Shown in pieces: positions 41,802 through 52,037 of a stretch of 64,000 nt of DNA. Under the pieces are notes generated by a model, which saw nothing but the letters and a program-made list of their open reading frames with translations, made no database searches and was not told where the DNA came from. Where the stretch lies: positions 16,232 to 80,231 of the forward strand of contig CANFLX010000009.1 of the NCBI GenBank assembly GCA_947447985.1, read 5' to 3'. The position numbers and the translations under genes are program-made. This DNA is from Comamonadaceae bacterium (GTDB lineage: Bacteria; Pseudomonadota; Gammaproteobacteria; Burkholderiales; Burkholderiaceae_C). Positions within the stretch are counted from its first letter, which is position 1. Each line of letters begins with the position of its first letter.

Positions 41802-42539
41802 ATGAGCTTGAAGGGCTTCAACGCGTACCAAGCACTGCGGCGTATTGCTTTGTGCGCCGCGGCCAGCGTGTTTTGCGTGGGTAGCCATGCGCTGCCGTTG
41901 CAGGCGGATCCGCGCGACCCGCTGGAGTCGTTCAATCGCGCGATGTACTCCTTCAATGACGCCCTTGATCGCGCGCTCGTTAAGCCGGTGGCCACGGCCT
42001 ACGTCAGGGTCGCACCGCATTGGGTGCGCAAAGGCGTGACTAATTTTTTCGGCAATGTGGGGGACGTCTGGTACGCGGTGAACAATGCCGTGACGCTGAA
42101 GCGCCAGGCCACCAGTGACAGTGTGGGACGGGTCATGATCAACACGACCGTCGGATTGCTGGGGTTCATGGATATCGCCAGTGACCTGAATATTGAGAAG
42201 CATCCTGCAGATTTCGGCTTGACACTGGGCCGCTGGGGAGTGAGTCCAGGCCCCTACATCGTCGTGCCCGTGCTGGGCCCTTACACCTTGCGTGAATTGC
42301 TTGCCTGGCCGGTGGACTACCAAGGCAACCTCGTGTCGCACGTTCAGGACGTGCCGACGCGTGACGGTCTCACGGCACTGAGCGTGCTGGATGTGCGCGC
42401 CAGCTATCTGAAAGCCGGCGAGGTCATTGAGGGTGCGGCGCTCGACGCCTATTCCTTCACCCGGGATTCGTATTTCCAAAGGCAACGCTACCGTCTCTAC
42501 GATGGTGAAGAGCCTGAGACCGCGGAGCCTGCGCCGTAA
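41802..42539 (+). CDS. mlaA: Outer-membrane phospholipid-removal protein MlaA (VacJ)
   Basis: MlaA forms a donut in the outer membrane that removes mislocalised phospholipids and passes them to MlaC. Family motifs are DPLESFNRAMYSFNDALD, WVRKGVTNFFGNV, GFMDIASD and GPYIVVPVLGPYTLRE. The N-terminal signal reaches SVFCVGSHA; a Cys at about residue 23 (SVFC) is a weak lipobox, so either a lipoprotein or a signal-peptidase I product is possible. The ATG at 41802 lies four bases past mlaD. Unlike in E. coli, mlaA is inside the mla operon here. Confidence 0.93.
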   Translation: MSLKGFNAYQALRRIALCAAASVFCVGSHALPLQADPRDPLESFNRAMYSFNDALDRALVKPVATAYVRVAPHWVRKGVTNFFGNVGDVWYAVNNAVTLKRQATSDSVGRVMINTTVGLLGFMDIASDLNIEKHPADFGLTLGRWGVSPGPYIVVPVLGPYTLRELLAWPVDYQGNLVSHVQDVPTRDGLTALSVLDVRASYLKAGEVIEGAALDAYSFTRDSYFQRQRYRLYDGEEPETAEPAP

Positions 42540-42565
42540 AATTGAGCGGCACAACAAGGAATTTT

Positions 42566-43201
42566 ATGAATCGTCAACTGTTTATTCGCCAGTGGGTGCT
42601 GCTGGTTTTTGCCGTATTTCTGTGCCTGGGCCGCGCCTGGGCGGACGACGAAGCGCCGGATGCCTTCATCAAGCGCGTATCGGCCGATGTGCTGGACACC
42701 ATCAAAGCCGATAAAGCGATGCGCAACGGCGACATTGCGCGCATCGTGACCTTGGTCGACACACGCATCATGCCGCACGTGGATTTTCAGCGCATGACGG
42801 CCTCGGCCGTGGGTCCCGGCTGGCGCCAGGCGACACCCGAGCAGCAAAAACGCCTGCAGGATGAATTCAAAATTCTTCTGGTTCGCACCTATGCCGGCGC
42901 CCTGTCCCAAGTCAGTGACCAGGTGGTGTTTATCAAACCCTTGCGCGCGTCCCCAGAGGACAAGGAACTGGTCGTCAAGACCGAGGTGCGTGGCGGCGGC
43001 GACCCCATCCAGTTGGACTACCGGCTTGAAAAAACGCCGGGCCAAGGCGCCGGTTGGCGCATTTACAACCTCAATGTCCTGGGTGTGTGGCTGGTGGAAA
43101 CCTACAAAAGCCAGTTTGCCCAGGAAATCAACGCCAAGGGCATTGACGGTTTGATCGAATCGCTGGCCACCCGCAACAAATCCAACAGCAAGAAAGTTTG
43201 A
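42566..43201 (+). CDS. mlaC: Periplasmic phospholipid shuttle MlaC
   Basis: Carries phospholipids between MlaA and MlaFEDB. A Sec signal peptide (residues 1-28, ending RAWAD) is followed by the MlaC/Tol_Tol_Ttg2 fold with PHVDFQRMTASAVGPGWRQA and EFKILLVRTYAGAL. AAGGAA precedes ATG 42566. 211 residues. Confidence 0.95.
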   Translation: MNRQLFIRQWVLLVFAVFLCLGRAWADDEAPDAFIKRVSADVLDTIKADKAMRNGDIARIVTLVDTRIMPHVDFQRMTASAVGPGWRQATPEQQKRLQDEFKILLVRTYAGALSQVSDQVVFIKPLRASPEDKELVVKTEVRGGGDPIQLDYRLEKTPGQGAGWRIYNLNVLGVWLVETYKSQFAQEINAKGIDGLIESLATRNKSNSKKV

Positions 43202-43202
43202 C

Positions 43203-43469
43203 GTGTTGCGCCTGCCTGCCACCCTAACGCATGACCAGGCCACGGCCTGCTTGCGTGAGCTGGGCCAGGCCATGGCGAGCGCCCAAAGCCCCGCGATTCT
43301 TGACGCCAGTGCCTTGGCCCGCTTTGATTCGTCGGCGCTCGCGGTCTTGCTGGAGCTTCAGCGACTGGGCGCCCGGATGAACAAGCAGATCGTGGTGCAA
43401 GGGCTTCCTGCGCAGTTGCTGGCGCTGGCAACCCTCTATGGCGTAGAAGCAATGCTTGGTGGCGCGTAA
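43203..43469 (+). CDS. mlaB: Mla STAS-domain subunit MlaB
   Basis: An 88-residue cytoplasmic STAS protein that binds MlaF and activates the transporter. The core AILDASALARFDSSALAVLL contains the conserved Asp and Ser region. It starts at GTG 43203, directly after the mlaC stop. Last gene of the mla set; an ABC exporter follows after 14 bases. Confidence 0.88.
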   Translation: MLRLPATLTHDQATACLRELGQAMASAQSPAILDASALARFDSSALAVLLELQRLGARMNKQIVVQGLPAQLLALATLYGVEAMLGGA

Positions 43470-43483
43470 AATCGCGTCCTCCC

Positions 43484-44431
43484 ATGCTTGCCATTTCCTT
43501 CCAGTCCATCTCCAAAGCCTATTCGTCCCCCAAAGGACCACCTGGCACCCAATTCCTCGCAGTAGACGACGTCAGCCTCGGTATCGAGGAGGGTGAGTTT
43601 TTCGGCCTGCTGGGCCCCAATGGTGCGGGCAAGACCACCATGATCAGCATGCTGGCAGGCCTCACTCGACCCACCTCAGGTTCTGCGAGCGTGCTCGGCA
43701 GCGACGTGCAAAAAGACTTTGCTGCCGCGCGACGCAAACTCGGTGTGGTGCCGCAAGAGCTGGTGTTTGACCCGTTTTTCAATGTGCGCGAAGCTTTGCG
43801 CATTCAGTCCGGCTATTTCGGCGTCAAAAACAACGAGGCCTGGATTGATGAATTGTTGGAAAGCCTGGGCCTGGCCGACAAAGCCCATGCGAATATGCGC
43901 CAGCTCTCGGGCGGCATGAAGCGCCGAGTGCTGGTGGCGCAGGCGCTGGTGCACAAGCCACCAGTTATCGTGCTGGACGAACCCACCGCCGGTGTGGACG
44001 TGGAGTTGCGCCAAACGCTGTGGCAGTTCATTGCCAAGCTCAACAAAGAAGGCCACACCGTGCTCTTGACCACGCACTACCTGGAAGAGGCCGAGGCCTT
44101 GTGTGGTCGCATTGCCATGCTCAAGTCCGGCCGCATCGTGGCCCTGGACCACACCAGCACCTTGCTCAAAGCGGCGTCTAGCAATGTGCTGCGCTTCAAG
44201 GTGGATGGCGCATTGCCCGCAGCTTTGGCGGCGCAGGCGCGGGTAACAGGGCGCATCGTGCAGTTTCCGGCGCACGACGCGCTGGAGATTGAGCGCTTTT
44301 TGGCCGCCGTGCGGGAGTCGGGCCTGGTGGCACAGGATGTGGAAATTCGCAAAGCGGATTTAGAGGACGTGTTTTTGGACGTGATGCAAAAGCATTCTGG
44401 CCAAGGTGCGGCAGCCGAGGTGGCAGCATGA
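43484..44431 (+). CDS. ABC-2 exporter ATP-binding protein (YadG-like)
   Basis: A 315-residue ATPase. Walker A GPNGAGKTT, Q-loop VVPQE, signature LSGGMKRR, Walker B VIVLDEP and H-loop LLTTHY are present, followed by a C-terminal DUF4162-like extension. It is paired by a four-base overlap with the permease gene, and the pair resembles E. coli YadGH. The substrate is unknown; position after mla suggests, but does not show, an envelope role. Confidence 0.9.
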   Translation: MLAISFQSISKAYSSPKGPPGTQFLAVDDVSLGIEEGEFFGLLGPNGAGKTTMISMLAGLTRPTSGSASVLGSDVQKDFAAARRKLGVVPQELVFDPFFNVREALRIQSGYFGVKNNEAWIDELLESLGLADKAHANMRQLSGGMKRRVLVAQALVHKPPVIVLDEPTAGVDVELRQTLWQFIAKLNKEGHTVLLTTHYLEEAEALCGRIAMLKSGRIVALDHTSTLLKAASSNVLRFKVDGALPAALAAQARVTGRIVQFPAHDALEIERFLAAVRESGLVAQDVEIRKADLEDVFLDVMQKHSGQGAAAEVAA

Positions 44432-45183
44432 ACGGTTGGCAAACTCTGCTGTACAAAGAAATCCTGCGCTTTTGGAAGGTGGCGTTTCAAACCATCGCCG
44501 GGCCGGTGCTCACCGCCATGCTGTACCTGCTGATTTTTGGCCATGCGCTGGAAGACCACGTCAAGGTCTATGACCAGGTCAGCTACACGGCGTTTCTGGT
44601 GCCCGGCTTGGCCATGATGAGCTTGCTGCAAAACGCGTTTGCCAACAGTTCGTCGTCGCTCATCATGAGCAAGGTCATGGGCAATTTGGTCTTCCTCCTG
44701 CTCACCCCGCTGTCCTATTGGCACTGGTTTGTGGCATACGTAGGCGCTGCGGTGGTGCGCGGATTGGTGGTGGGCGCGGGGGTGTTTGTGATTTCTGCGC
44801 TGTTCACACCCATCGGATTTGCCCAGCCCTGGTTTATTCTGGCTTTTGCGCTGATGGGCGCTGCGCTCATGGGCACCTTGGGCTTGATTGCAGGCCTGTG
44901 GGCGGAGAAATTTGACCAGCTCGCCGCCTTTCAAAATTTTGTTGTCATGCCCATGACGTTTTTGAGCGGCGTTTTTTATTCGATCCATTCCTTGCCCGCG
45001 TTTTGGCAAGGCGTGAGCCACTTCAACCCGTTCTTCTACATGATCGACGGCTTTCGCTACGGCTTTTTTGGCGTCAGCGACGTATCGCCCTGGCTGAGCT
45101 TGAGCGTGGTGGGCGTGGCCTTGCTGCTGGTCAGCGGCATTGCCCTGCAAATGCTGCGCAGTGGCTACAAAATCCGCAGCTGA
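44428..45183 (+). CDS. ABC-2 type exporter permease (YadH-like)
   Basis: A 251-residue permease with six membrane segments and the ABC-2 signature region FQNFVVMPMTFLSGVFYSI, then FNPFFYMIDGFRYGFFGVSD near the C-terminus. The length and order match YadH. It is coupled to the ATPase gene upstream and is followed 19 bases later by a BolA-family gene. Confidence 0.9.
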   Translation: MNGWQTLLYKEILRFWKVAFQTIAGPVLTAMLYLLIFGHALEDHVKVYDQVSYTAFLVPGLAMMSLLQNAFANSSSSLIMSKVMGNLVFLLLTPLSYWHWFVAYVGAAVVRGLVVGAGVFVISALFTPIGFAQPWFILAFALMGAALMGTLGLIAGLWAEKFDQLAAFQNFVVMPMTFLSGVFYSIHSLPAFWQGVSHFNPFFYMIDGFRYGFFGVSDVSPWLSLSVVGVALLLVSGIALQMLRSGYKIRS

Positions 45184-45202
45184 TTTTTTTCGTATTGCAC
45201 CC

Positions 45203-45445
45203 ATGACCGCCGACCAACTCCAAGCCCTGATCACCGCCGGCCTGCCCTGCGAGCACTGCGCACTCGAGGGCGATGGCCGCCACTGGTACGCCACCATCGT
45301 GTCCGCCGCGTTTGAGGGCAAACGCCTGATCGCGCGCCACCAGCAGGTCTACGCCACCCTGGGCACCCGCATGCAAACCGACGAGGTGCACGCCTTGTCG
45401 ATGAAGACCTACACCCCGGCTGAATGGGCCCAAAAACCGGCCTGA
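45203..45445 (+). CDS. BolA family protein (IbaG-like)
   Basis: An 80-residue protein of the BolA/IbaG fold. The features are CEHCALEGDGRHWYATIVS (loop with conserved His) and RLIARHQQVYATLGTRMQTDEVHALSMKTYTP, the family signature. BolA-like proteins bind glutaredoxins and carry Fe-S clusters; IbaG lies next to murA in many gamma- and betaproteobacteria, as here (15 bases). Confidence 0.9.
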   Translation: MTADQLQALITAGLPCEHCALEGDGRHWYATIVSAAFEGKRLIARHQQVYATLGTRMQTDEVHALSMKTYTPAEWAQKPA

Positions 45446-45460
45446 CCGGCTGTTGATACC

Positions 45461-46726
45461 ATGGACAAACTTCTGATTCGCGGCGGGCGCAGCCTGCAGG
45501 GCACGGTGCCCATTTCGGGCGCCAAAAATGCAGCTCTACCAGAGCTCTGCGCGACCTTGCTGACGGCAGAGTCGGTGACGCTGCGCAACGTGCCGCGTCT
45601 GCAAGACGTCTCTACTATGCTCAAGCTGATCCGCCACATGGGCGTGCAGATGGAGCAACATGCCGACGGCAGCGTCAGCGCCAATGCGGGCGGTTTGAAT
45701 TTGCCGGAGGCACCTTATGAGCTGGTAAAGACCATGCGCGCTTCGGTGCTGGCGTTGGGGCCTTTGCTCGCGCGATTTGGGCACGCGAAAGTGTCGCTGC
45801 CCGGCGGCTGCGCCATTGGCTCGCGCCCGGTAGACCAGCATCTGCGCGGCCTGACCGCCATGGGTGCAGACATTGTGGTGGAACACGGCTACATGGTGGC
45901 CAAGCTGGGAGGTGGGCGCAAACGCCTTCGGGGCGCACGCATCACCACCGACATGGTGACGGTCACCGGCACCGAAAACTTCTTGATGGCCGCAGCACTG
46001 GCCGAAGGCGAAACCATTTTGGAAAACGCCGCGCAGGAGCCCGAGATTCCCGACCTGGCGGAAATGCTGATTGCCATGGGCGCACGCATTGAAGGCCACG
46101 GCAGCAGCCGCATCCGTATTCAGGGTGTAGAGGCCTTGCACGGATGCGAACACCAGGTGGTGGCGGACCGGATCGAGGCGGGCACCTTTTTGTGCGCCGT
46201 GGCGGCTGCGGGTGGCGATGTGTTGCTGCAACATGGACGCGCCGACCATTTGGACGCAGTGATCGAAAAACTTCGGGCCGCAGGCGCCACGGTGACCGCG
46301 GTGGATGGCGGCATCCGCGTGCAGTCCAGCGGACGCTTGCAGGCGCAGGGTTTTCGCACTACCGAGTACCCGGGTTTTCCCACCGATATGCAGGCGCAGT
46401 TCATGGCGCTGAACTGCATATCGCACGGCACTTCCAAAACCACAGAGACGATTTTTGAGAACCGCTTTATGCACGTGAATGAGCTCGTGCGGCTCGGTGC
46501 CAATATCCAGATCGAGGGCAAAGTCGCCTTGGTCCAAGGTGTTGCTGCTTTGTCGGGCGCCACCGTGATGGCCACCGATTTGCGCGCGTCCGCGTCGCTG
46601 GTGATTGCCGGATTGGTGGCACAGGGCGAAACGGTGGTCGAGCGCATTTACCATTTGGACCGCGGCTATGACCAGATGGAGTCCAAGCTGCGCGGCCTGG
46701 GCGCCGATATTGAGCGCATCAAATAG
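45461..46726 (+). CDS. murA: UDP-N-acetylglucosamine 1-carboxyvinyltransferase
   Basis: The first committed step of peptidoglycan synthesis, transferring enolpyruvate from PEP to UDP-GlcNAc. The fosfomycin-sensitive catalytic Cys is C117 in [15 protein letters not shown], and the substrate-binding [12 protein letters not shown] is at the N-terminus. 421 residues. It follows the BolA-like gene and precedes hisG by 47 bases. Confidence 0.97.
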   Translation: MDKLLIRGGRSLQGTVPISGAKNAALPELCATLLTAESVTLRNVPRLQDVSTMLKLIRHMGVQMEQHADGSVSANAGGLNLPEAPYELVKTMRASVLALGPLLARFGHAKVSLPGGCAIGSRPVDQHLRGLTAMGADIVVEHGYMVAKLGGGRKRLRGARITTDMVTVTGTENFLMAAALAEGETILENAAQEPEIPDLAEMLIAMGARIEGHGSSRIRIQGVEALHGCEHQVVADRIEAGTFLCAVAAAGGDVLLQHGRADHLDAVIEKLRAAGATVTAVDGGIRVQSSGRLQAQGFRTTEYPGFPTDMQAQFMALNCISHGTSKTTETIFENRFMHVNELVRLGANIQIEGKVALVQGVAALSGATVMATDLRASASLVIAGLVAQGETVVERIYHLDRGYDQMESKLRGLGADIERIK

Positions 46727-46773
46727 CCTGTTGATAGCCCTGACATTGAACTGAACCCACCAGCGAGACCACC

Positions 46774-47439
46774 ATGATCACCATCGCCTTGTCCAAAGGC
46801 CGCATTTTTGAAGAGACGCTGCCCCTGCTGCGGGCCGCAGGCATTGAGGTGCTGGACGACCCCGAAAAGTCGCGCAAGCTGATTTTGGACACCAACCAGC
46901 CCGCAGTACGGGTGTTGGTGGTGCGCGCCACCGACGTGCCAACCTATGTGCAGTTTGGCGGTGCCGACATGGGCATTACCGGCAAAGACACCCTGCTGGA
47001 GCACGGAGGCGACTGGGGCAGCGCCACCAGTGGCGCGGGCTTGTTTCAGCCCCTGGACTTGCAAATTTCCAAGTGCCGCATCAGCGTGGCCGTGCGTGCC
47101 GACTTTGACTATGCCCACGCGGTGCGCCAAGGCGCGCGCCTCCAAGTGGCGACCAAGTACGTGGCGATTGCGCGGGAATTTTTTGCCAACAAGGGCGTCC
47201 ACGTGGACCTGATCAAGCTCTACGGCAGCATGGAGCTCGCGCCCCTGGTTGGCATGGCGGACGCGATTGTGGACTTGGTCTCGACCGGCAACACACTCAA
47301 GGCCAACAAGCTGATCGAGGTGGAGCACATCATGGACATCAGCGCGCGCCTGGTGGTCAACCAGGCCGCACTCAAGCTCAAGCGCGAACCCATTCGCGCC
47401 ATCATCAACGCCTTTGCGGGCGCCATTGGCAAGGCCTGA
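46774..47439 (+). CDS. hisG: ATP phosphoribosyltransferase, short form
   Basis: Starts histidine synthesis by joining PRPP to ATP. At 221 residues it is the short form that lacks the C-terminal regulatory domain and needs HisZ for activity and feedback; no hisZ lies in the window. Signatures: the N-terminal [29 protein letters not shown], and the PRPP loop [18 protein letters not shown]. Heads the his operon. Confidence 0.96.
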   Translation: MITIALSKGRIFEETLPLLRAAGIEVLDDPEKSRKLILDTNQPAVRVLVVRATDVPTYVQFGGADMGITGKDTLLEHGGDWGSATSGAGLFQPLDLQISKCRISVAVRADFDYAHAVRQGARLQVATKYVAIAREFFANKGVHVDLIKLYGSMELAPLVGMADAIVDLVSTGNTLKANKLIEVEHIMDISARLVVNQAALKLKREPIRAIINAFAGAIGKA

Positions 47440-47444
47440 GCTGT

Positions 47445-48761
47445 ATGTCTTTCACCGCGACTCCCGCCCGCCTGTCCACCCAGGACGCTGATTTCGAAGC
47501 GCAGTTCAGCGCACGCCTGCACTGGTCGGCGGACACCGACGCCGATATTGAGCAGCGGGTCGCCTCTATCCTGGCCGATGTGCAGCGCCGGGGTGATGCA
47601 GCGCTCTTGGAATACACGGCGCGCTTTGACGGATTGCAGGCCGACAGCGTGTCGGCGCTGGAGCTCACGCAGGCGGAACTGAAAGCCGCGTTTGAGGCCA
47701 TCACGCCGGCCGAGCGCCAAGCGCTGGAATTCGCGGCGGCACGGGTGCGCAGCTACCACGAGGCGCAAAAAAAGGCCTGCGGCCAGAGCTGGAGCTACCG
47801 CGACGCCGATGGCACGCTTTTGGGCCAAAAAGTCACGCCCTTGGACCGTGTGGGCATATATGTGCCCGGCGGCAAGGCAGCCTACCCGTCGAGCGTGCTG
47901 ATGAACGCCATCCCCGCCCATGTGGCTGGCGTGACCGACATCATCATGGTGGTACCCACGCCCCATGGCGTAAAAAACCCGCTGGTGCTGGCGGCGGCCT
48001 ATGTGGCGGGTGTGAGCCGCGCATTCACCGTGGGCGGCGCCCAGGCGGTAGCCGCGTTGGCCTATGGCACGGCCACCATTCCTGCGGTGAACAAAATCAC
48101 CGGGCCGGGCAACGCCTATGTGGCAGCGGCCAAGCGCCGGGTCTTTGGCACCGTAGGCATCGACATGATTGCGGGCCCCAGCGAAATTCTGGTGCTGGCC
48201 GATGGCAGCACGCCGCCCGATTGGGTGGCCATGGACTTGTTCAGCCAGGCCGAACACGACGAATTGGCGCAAAGCATCTTGCTCTGCCCCGACGCCGCCT
48301 ACATCGACCAGGTGCAGGCGGCTATCGACCGTTTGCTGGCAGACATGCCGCGTGCTGAGATCATCGCCAAATCCTTGACCGGACGGGGCGCTCTGGTGCA
48401 CACCCGCAGCATGGAAGAGGCTTGCGCCCTGAGCAACCGCATCGCGCCCGAACACCTGGAAGTCTCCAGCGCCGAGCCGCACCGTTGGGAGCCGCTGCTG
48501 GTGCACGCCGGGGCCATCTTTTTGGGCGCTTACACCAGCGAGTCGCTGGGCGACTACTGCGCTGGCCCCAACCATGTGCTGCCGACCTCGGGTACCGCGC
48601 GTTTCTCCAGCCCCTTGGGCGTGTACGACTTCCAAAAGCGCAGCAGCCTGATCGAGGTCAGCGCAGAAGGCGCGCAAGTCTTGGGCCCTGTGGCGGCAAC
48701 GCTGGCCTACGGAGAAGGCTTGCAAGCCCACGCCCGCGCGGCTGAAATGAGGCTGAAATGA
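47445..48761 (+). CDS. hisD: Histidinol dehydrogenase
   Basis: The last two steps of histidine synthesis, oxidising histidinol to histidine with NAD. Key regions are [17 protein letters not shown], the signature [15 protein letters not shown], the zinc/catalytic FSQAEHDE and [13 protein letters not shown]. 438 residues. It overlaps hisC by four bases. Confidence 0.97.
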   Translation: MSFTATPARLSTQDADFEAQFSARLHWSADTDADIEQRVASILADVQRRGDAALLEYTARFDGLQADSVSALELTQAELKAAFEAITPAERQALEFAAARVRSYHEAQKKACGQSWSYRDADGTLLGQKVTPLDRVGIYVPGGKAAYPSSVLMNAIPAHVAGVTDIIMVVPTPHGVKNPLVLAAAYVAGVSRAFTVGGAQAVAALAYGTATIPAVNKITGPGNAYVAAAKRRVFGTVGIDMIAGPSEILVLADGSTPPDWVAMDLFSQAEHDELAQSILLCPDAAYIDQVQAAIDRLLADMPRAEIIAKSLTGRGALVHTRSMEEACALSNRIAPEHLEVSSAEPHRWEPLLVHAGAIFLGAYTSESLGDYCAGPNHVLPTSGTARFSSPLGVYDFQKRSSLIEVSAEGAQVLGPVAATLAYGEGLQAHARAAEMRLK

Positions 48762-49909
48762 ATCGCCCCTTGGCTCCAAGCGCAGAGACTTTGGTGCAGC
48801 AGCGCATCCGCAGCGATGTGCAAGCCATGCACGCCTATGGGGTGCAAGACCCGCAGGGCATGGTCAAGCTCGACGCCATGGAAAACCCGTTCCGCCTCAG
48901 CGCTGAACTGCAAGCGGCGCTGGGCGCGCGACTCGGTGCCGTGGCCTTGAACCGCTACCCTGGCGTGCGGGTGAACGACTTGCGCCAGGCGCTGGCGCAG
49001 TATGCGCAGATGCCTTCGGGCTACAACATTGTTTTGGGCAATGGCTCTGACGAGCTGATTTCCTTGATCAGTCTGGCCTGCGCGGTGCCGCGTGACGCGC
49101 GCACCGGCCAGAAGCCCGTGGTGCTGGCACCGGTGCCCGGCTTTGTCATGTACGCCATGAGCGCGCAGTTGCAGGGCATGGACTTTGTCGGCGTGCCGCT
49201 GACGCCCGACTTCGCGCTGGACGTGCCCGCCATGCTCAGCGCCATTGCGCGCACCCAGCCTGCCGTGGTGTATTTGGCCTATCCCAACAACCCAACGGCC
49301 AATTTGTGGAACGAGGCCGATATGGCGCAGATCGTGGCCGCAGCGGGAGCGTGTGGCAGCCTGGTGGTGCTCGACGAGGCGTACCAGCCCTTTGCCAGCC
49401 GCAGTTATTGGGACATTGTTCGCGCCCAACCCGAGGCCCACAGCCATGTGCTGCTCATGCGCACCCTGAGCAAATTCGGCCTGGCCGGGATTCGTCTCGG
49501 GTATTTGATGGGCCCTGCGGCCCTGGTGGCGGAGCTGGACAAAGTGCGCCCGCCGTACAACATCAGCGTGCTCAACTGTGAATGCGCTTTGTTCGCGCTG
49601 GAACATGCCGACGCCTTTGCGCAGCAGGCCAAGGCCATTTGCGATGAGCGAGCCCGCTTGCTGCAGGCCTTGCGCACCATGCCCAGACTCACCGTGTGGG
49701 ACAGCCAGGCCAATATGATTTTGGTGCGCGTGGCGGGCCCCGCTGGGGTAGACGCCGCGCAGCCGGTTTTTGAGGCACTGCGCCGCCACGGCGTGCTGAT
49801 CAAGAACGTTTCTAAAATGCACCCCTTGTTGGCCGATTGCCTGCGCCTGACAGTGGGCACCGCCGACGAAAACACCCAGCTGCTTGCAGCATTAGAGGCC
49901 TCACTATGA
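48758..49909 (+). CDS. hisC: Histidinol-phosphate aminotransferase
   Basis: A class I PLP aminotransferase that forms histidinol phosphate. The signatures are [11 protein letters not shown] at the N-terminus, [11 protein letters not shown], the [11 protein letters not shown] strand, and [15 protein letters not shown] with the PLP-binding Lys. 383 residues. It overlaps hisB by four bases (ATGA). Confidence 0.96.
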   Translation: MNRPLAPSAETLVQQRIRSDVQAMHAYGVQDPQGMVKLDAMENPFRLSAELQAALGARLGAVALNRYPGVRVNDLRQALAQYAQMPSGYNIVLGNGSDELISLISLACAVPRDARTGQKPVVLAPVPGFVMYAMSAQLQGMDFVGVPLTPDFALDVPAMLSAIARTQPAVVYLAYPNNPTANLWNEADMAQIVAAAGACGSLVVLDEAYQPFASRSYWDIVRAQPEAHSHVLLMRTLSKFGLAGIRLGYLMGPAALVAELDKVRPPYNISVLNCECALFALEHADAFAQQAKAICDERARLLQALRTMPRLTVWDSQANMILVRVAGPAGVDAAQPVFEALRRHGVLIKNVSKMHPLLADCLRLTVGTADENTQLLAALEASL

Positions 49910-50550
49910 CCCAAACTGCTCTGACGGAAGTGCATCTGTCCCCTGCTGCGGCCCCGCGTGCCGCGCGCACCGCCGAAGTGGACCGCACCACAGCGGAGAC
50001 GCGTATCCACGTCAAAGTCAATCTGGATGGCAGTGGCCAGTCGCGCTTGTCCACGGGCATCGGCTTTTTTGACCACATGCTCGACCAGATCGCGCGCCAT
50101 GGCTTGATCGATCTGGAGATCGAAGCCGAGGGCGATCTGCACATCGACGGCCACCACACCGTGGAAGACGTCGGCATCACGCTGGGCCAGGCGGTGTACA
50201 AGGCCGTGGGCGACAAAAAAGGCATCCGCCGCTACGGCCACGCCTATGTCCCGCTGGACGAGGCTTTGTCCCGCGTGGTGATTGACCTGTCCGGTCGCCC
50301 CGGCTTGACCATGAGCATTCCTTTTACCAGCGGCGTGATTGGTGGCTTTGACACCCAGCTCACGCACGAGTTTTTCCAAGGCTTTGTGAACCACGCCGGG
50401 GTCACGCTGCACATTGACAACCTCAAGGGTGACAACGCGCACCACCAGGCCGAAACCGTGTTCAAAGCCTTTGCCCGCGCTTTGCGCAGTGCGCTGGAAT
50501 ACGACCCGCGCGCGCTGGAGGCCATTCCCTCCACCAAGGGCTCGCTGTAG
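49906..50550 (+). CDS. hisB: Imidazoleglycerol-phosphate dehydratase
   Basis: The monofunctional dehydratase, without the phosphatase domain of E. coli HisB. The two His-rich metal motifs are [11 protein letters not shown] and the later [13 protein letters not shown]; the [16 protein letters not shown] signature is present. 214 residues from ATG 49906, which overlaps the hisC stop. The separate histidinol-phosphate phosphatase must be encoded elsewhere. Confidence 0.96.
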   Translation: MTQTALTEVHLSPAAAPRAARTAEVDRTTAETRIHVKVNLDGSGQSRLSTGIGFFDHMLDQIARHGLIDLEIEAEGDLHIDGHHTVEDVGITLGQAVYKAVGDKKGIRRYGHAYVPLDEALSRVVIDLSGRPGLTMSIPFTSGVIGGFDTQLTHEFFQGFVNHAGVTLHIDNLKGDNAHHQAETVFKAFARALRSALEYDPRALEAIPSTKGSL

Positions 50551-50595
50551 TCCTGCGCCGGGTGCTGTCACTTTGCCGCCCATTTGCCGTTCGCA

Positions 50596-51252
50596 ATGAA
50601 AACTGTCGCGATTGTTGATTACGGCATGGGCAATTTGCGCTCGGTGACCCAGGCGGTCATGCATGCGGCAGAACACGAGGGCGTGCAAGCGGTGTGGGCC
50701 CGCACGCCGCAAGAGGTGATGGACGCCGAGCGCGTCGTGCTGCCAGGCCAAGGTGCCATGCGCGACTGCATGCGCGAGCTGCACGACTCGGGCATGCTGC
50801 CCGCGGTGCTGCATGCCGCCGCCCACAAGCCCCTGATGGGCGTGTGTGTGGGCATGCAAATGCTGCTGGACCACAGCGAAGAGCAAGACACCGCCTGCCT
50901 GGGGCTCATGCCCGGCAAGGTGGTCAAGTTCGATCTGCAGGGGCAACGACAAGCCGACGGCAGCCGCTTCAAGGTGCCGCAAATGGGCTGGAACCAGGTG
51001 TGGCGCAACAACCATGGTCAAGCCCCGCACCCCGTCTGGGGCGAGGTGCCCGACGGCAGCTACTTCTATTTTGTGCACAGTTATTACGCAAAACCGTCTG
51101 ATGCGCGCCACAGCGTAGGCGAAACCGACTACGGTTCGCGTTTTTGCTCGGCGATTGCACGCGATAATATTTTCGCCACCCAGTTTCATCCGGAAAAGAG
51201 CGCCCAACAAGGCTTGGCGCTGTACCGCAACTTTCTGCGCTGGAACCCGTAA
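50596..51252 (+). CDS. hisH: Imidazole glycerol phosphate synthase glutaminase subunit
   Basis: A class I amidotransferase that supplies ammonia to HisF. The nucleophile elbow is GVCVGMQML, with catalytic His and Glu in FHPEKS, and the N-terminal [11 protein letters not shown] is typical. ATG 50596 gives 218 residues; four extra codons upstream were left out because known HisH begins at [10 protein letters not shown]. Confidence 0.96.
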   Translation: MKTVAIVDYGMGNLRSVTQAVMHAAEHEGVQAVWARTPQEVMDAERVVLPGQGAMRDCMRELHDSGMLPAVLHAAAHKPLMGVCVGMQMLLDHSEEQDTACLGLMPGKVVKFDLQGQRQADGSRFKVPQMGWNQVWRNNHGQAPHPVWGEVPDGSYFYFVHSYYAKPSDARHSVGETDYGSRFCSAIARDNIFATQFHPEKSAQQGLALYRNFLRWNP

Positions 51253-51296
51253 ACTTTGTTTTCTTCGCCTCTCTTCTTTCACACTGCTAAAGCACC

Positions 51297-52037
51297 ATGC
51301 TGTTAATTCCCGCGATTGACCTCAAAGACGGCCACTGTGTTCGCCTGAAACAGGGCGATATGGACCAATCCACCACCTTTGGCGAAGACCCCGCAGTCAT
51401 GGCGCGCAGCTGGGTGGACAAAGGGGCGCGGCGCGTGCATTTGGTGGATTTGAACGGCGCCTTTGCCGGCCACCCGAAGAACGAAGCCGCCATTCGCAAG
51501 ATTTTGAAAGAAGTGGGCAGCGAGGTCGACGTGCAGCTGGGCGGCGGCATCCGCGACCTGGACACCATTGAGCGCTACTTGGACGCTGGCCTGCGCTATG
51601 TGATCATTGGCACGGCTGCCGTCAAAAACCCCGGCTTTTTGCAAGACGCCTGCACCGCTTTTGGCGGCCACATCATCGTCGGCCTGGACGCGCGCGAGGG
51701 CAAGGTGGCCACCGATGGCTGGAGCAAACTCACCCGCCACGATGTGGTGGACCTGGGCAAAAAGTTCGAAGACTACGGCGTCGAATCCATTATTTACACC
51801 GACATCGGGCGTGACGGCATGCTCAGCGGCATCAACATTGAAGCCACGGTCAAACTGGCGCAGGCGCTCACCATTCCCGTGATCGCATCAGGCGGATTGA
51901 GCAACCTGGCGGATATTGAGGCCCTGTGCGCAGTCGAAGACGAGGGCGTGGAAGGCGTGATTTGCGGCCGTGCCATTTACACCGGCGACCTGGACTTTGC
52001 CGCCGGACAGGCCCGCGCCGACGAACTCAATGGCTGA
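51297..52037 (+). CDS. hisA: ProFAR isomerase
   Basis: A (beta/alpha)8 barrel that opens the phosphoribosyl ring of ProFAR. The catalytic Asp residues lie in [14 protein letters not shown] and [12 protein letters not shown], with the phosphate-binding LGGGIRD and ASGGLSN. 246 residues. The stop overlaps the start of the inserted mutarotase gene by eight bases. Confidence 0.97.
   Translation: MLLIPAIDLKDGHCVRLKQGDMDQSTTFGEDPAVMARSWVDKGARRVHLVDLNGAFAGHPKNEAAIRKILKEVGSEVDVQLGGGIRDLDTIERYLDAGLRYVIIGTAAVKNPGFLQDACTAFGGHIIVGLDAREGKVATDGWSKLTRHDVVDLGKKFEDYGVESIIYTDIGRDGMLSGINIEATVKLAQALTIPVIASGGLSNLADIEALCAVEDEGVEGVICGRAIYTGDLDFAAGQARADELNG

Noticed and set aside
45536..46654. Antisense open frame of 372 codons across murA
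   Set aside because: Shadow of murA, which has its catalytic Cys and full length.
47220..48779. Antisense open frame of 519 codons across hisD
   Set aside because: Shadow of hisD caused by avoidance of rare codons; no recognisable domain.
49405..51282. Antisense open frame of 625 codons across hisC-hisB-hisH
   Set aside because: Overlaps three certain his genes and has no family signature.
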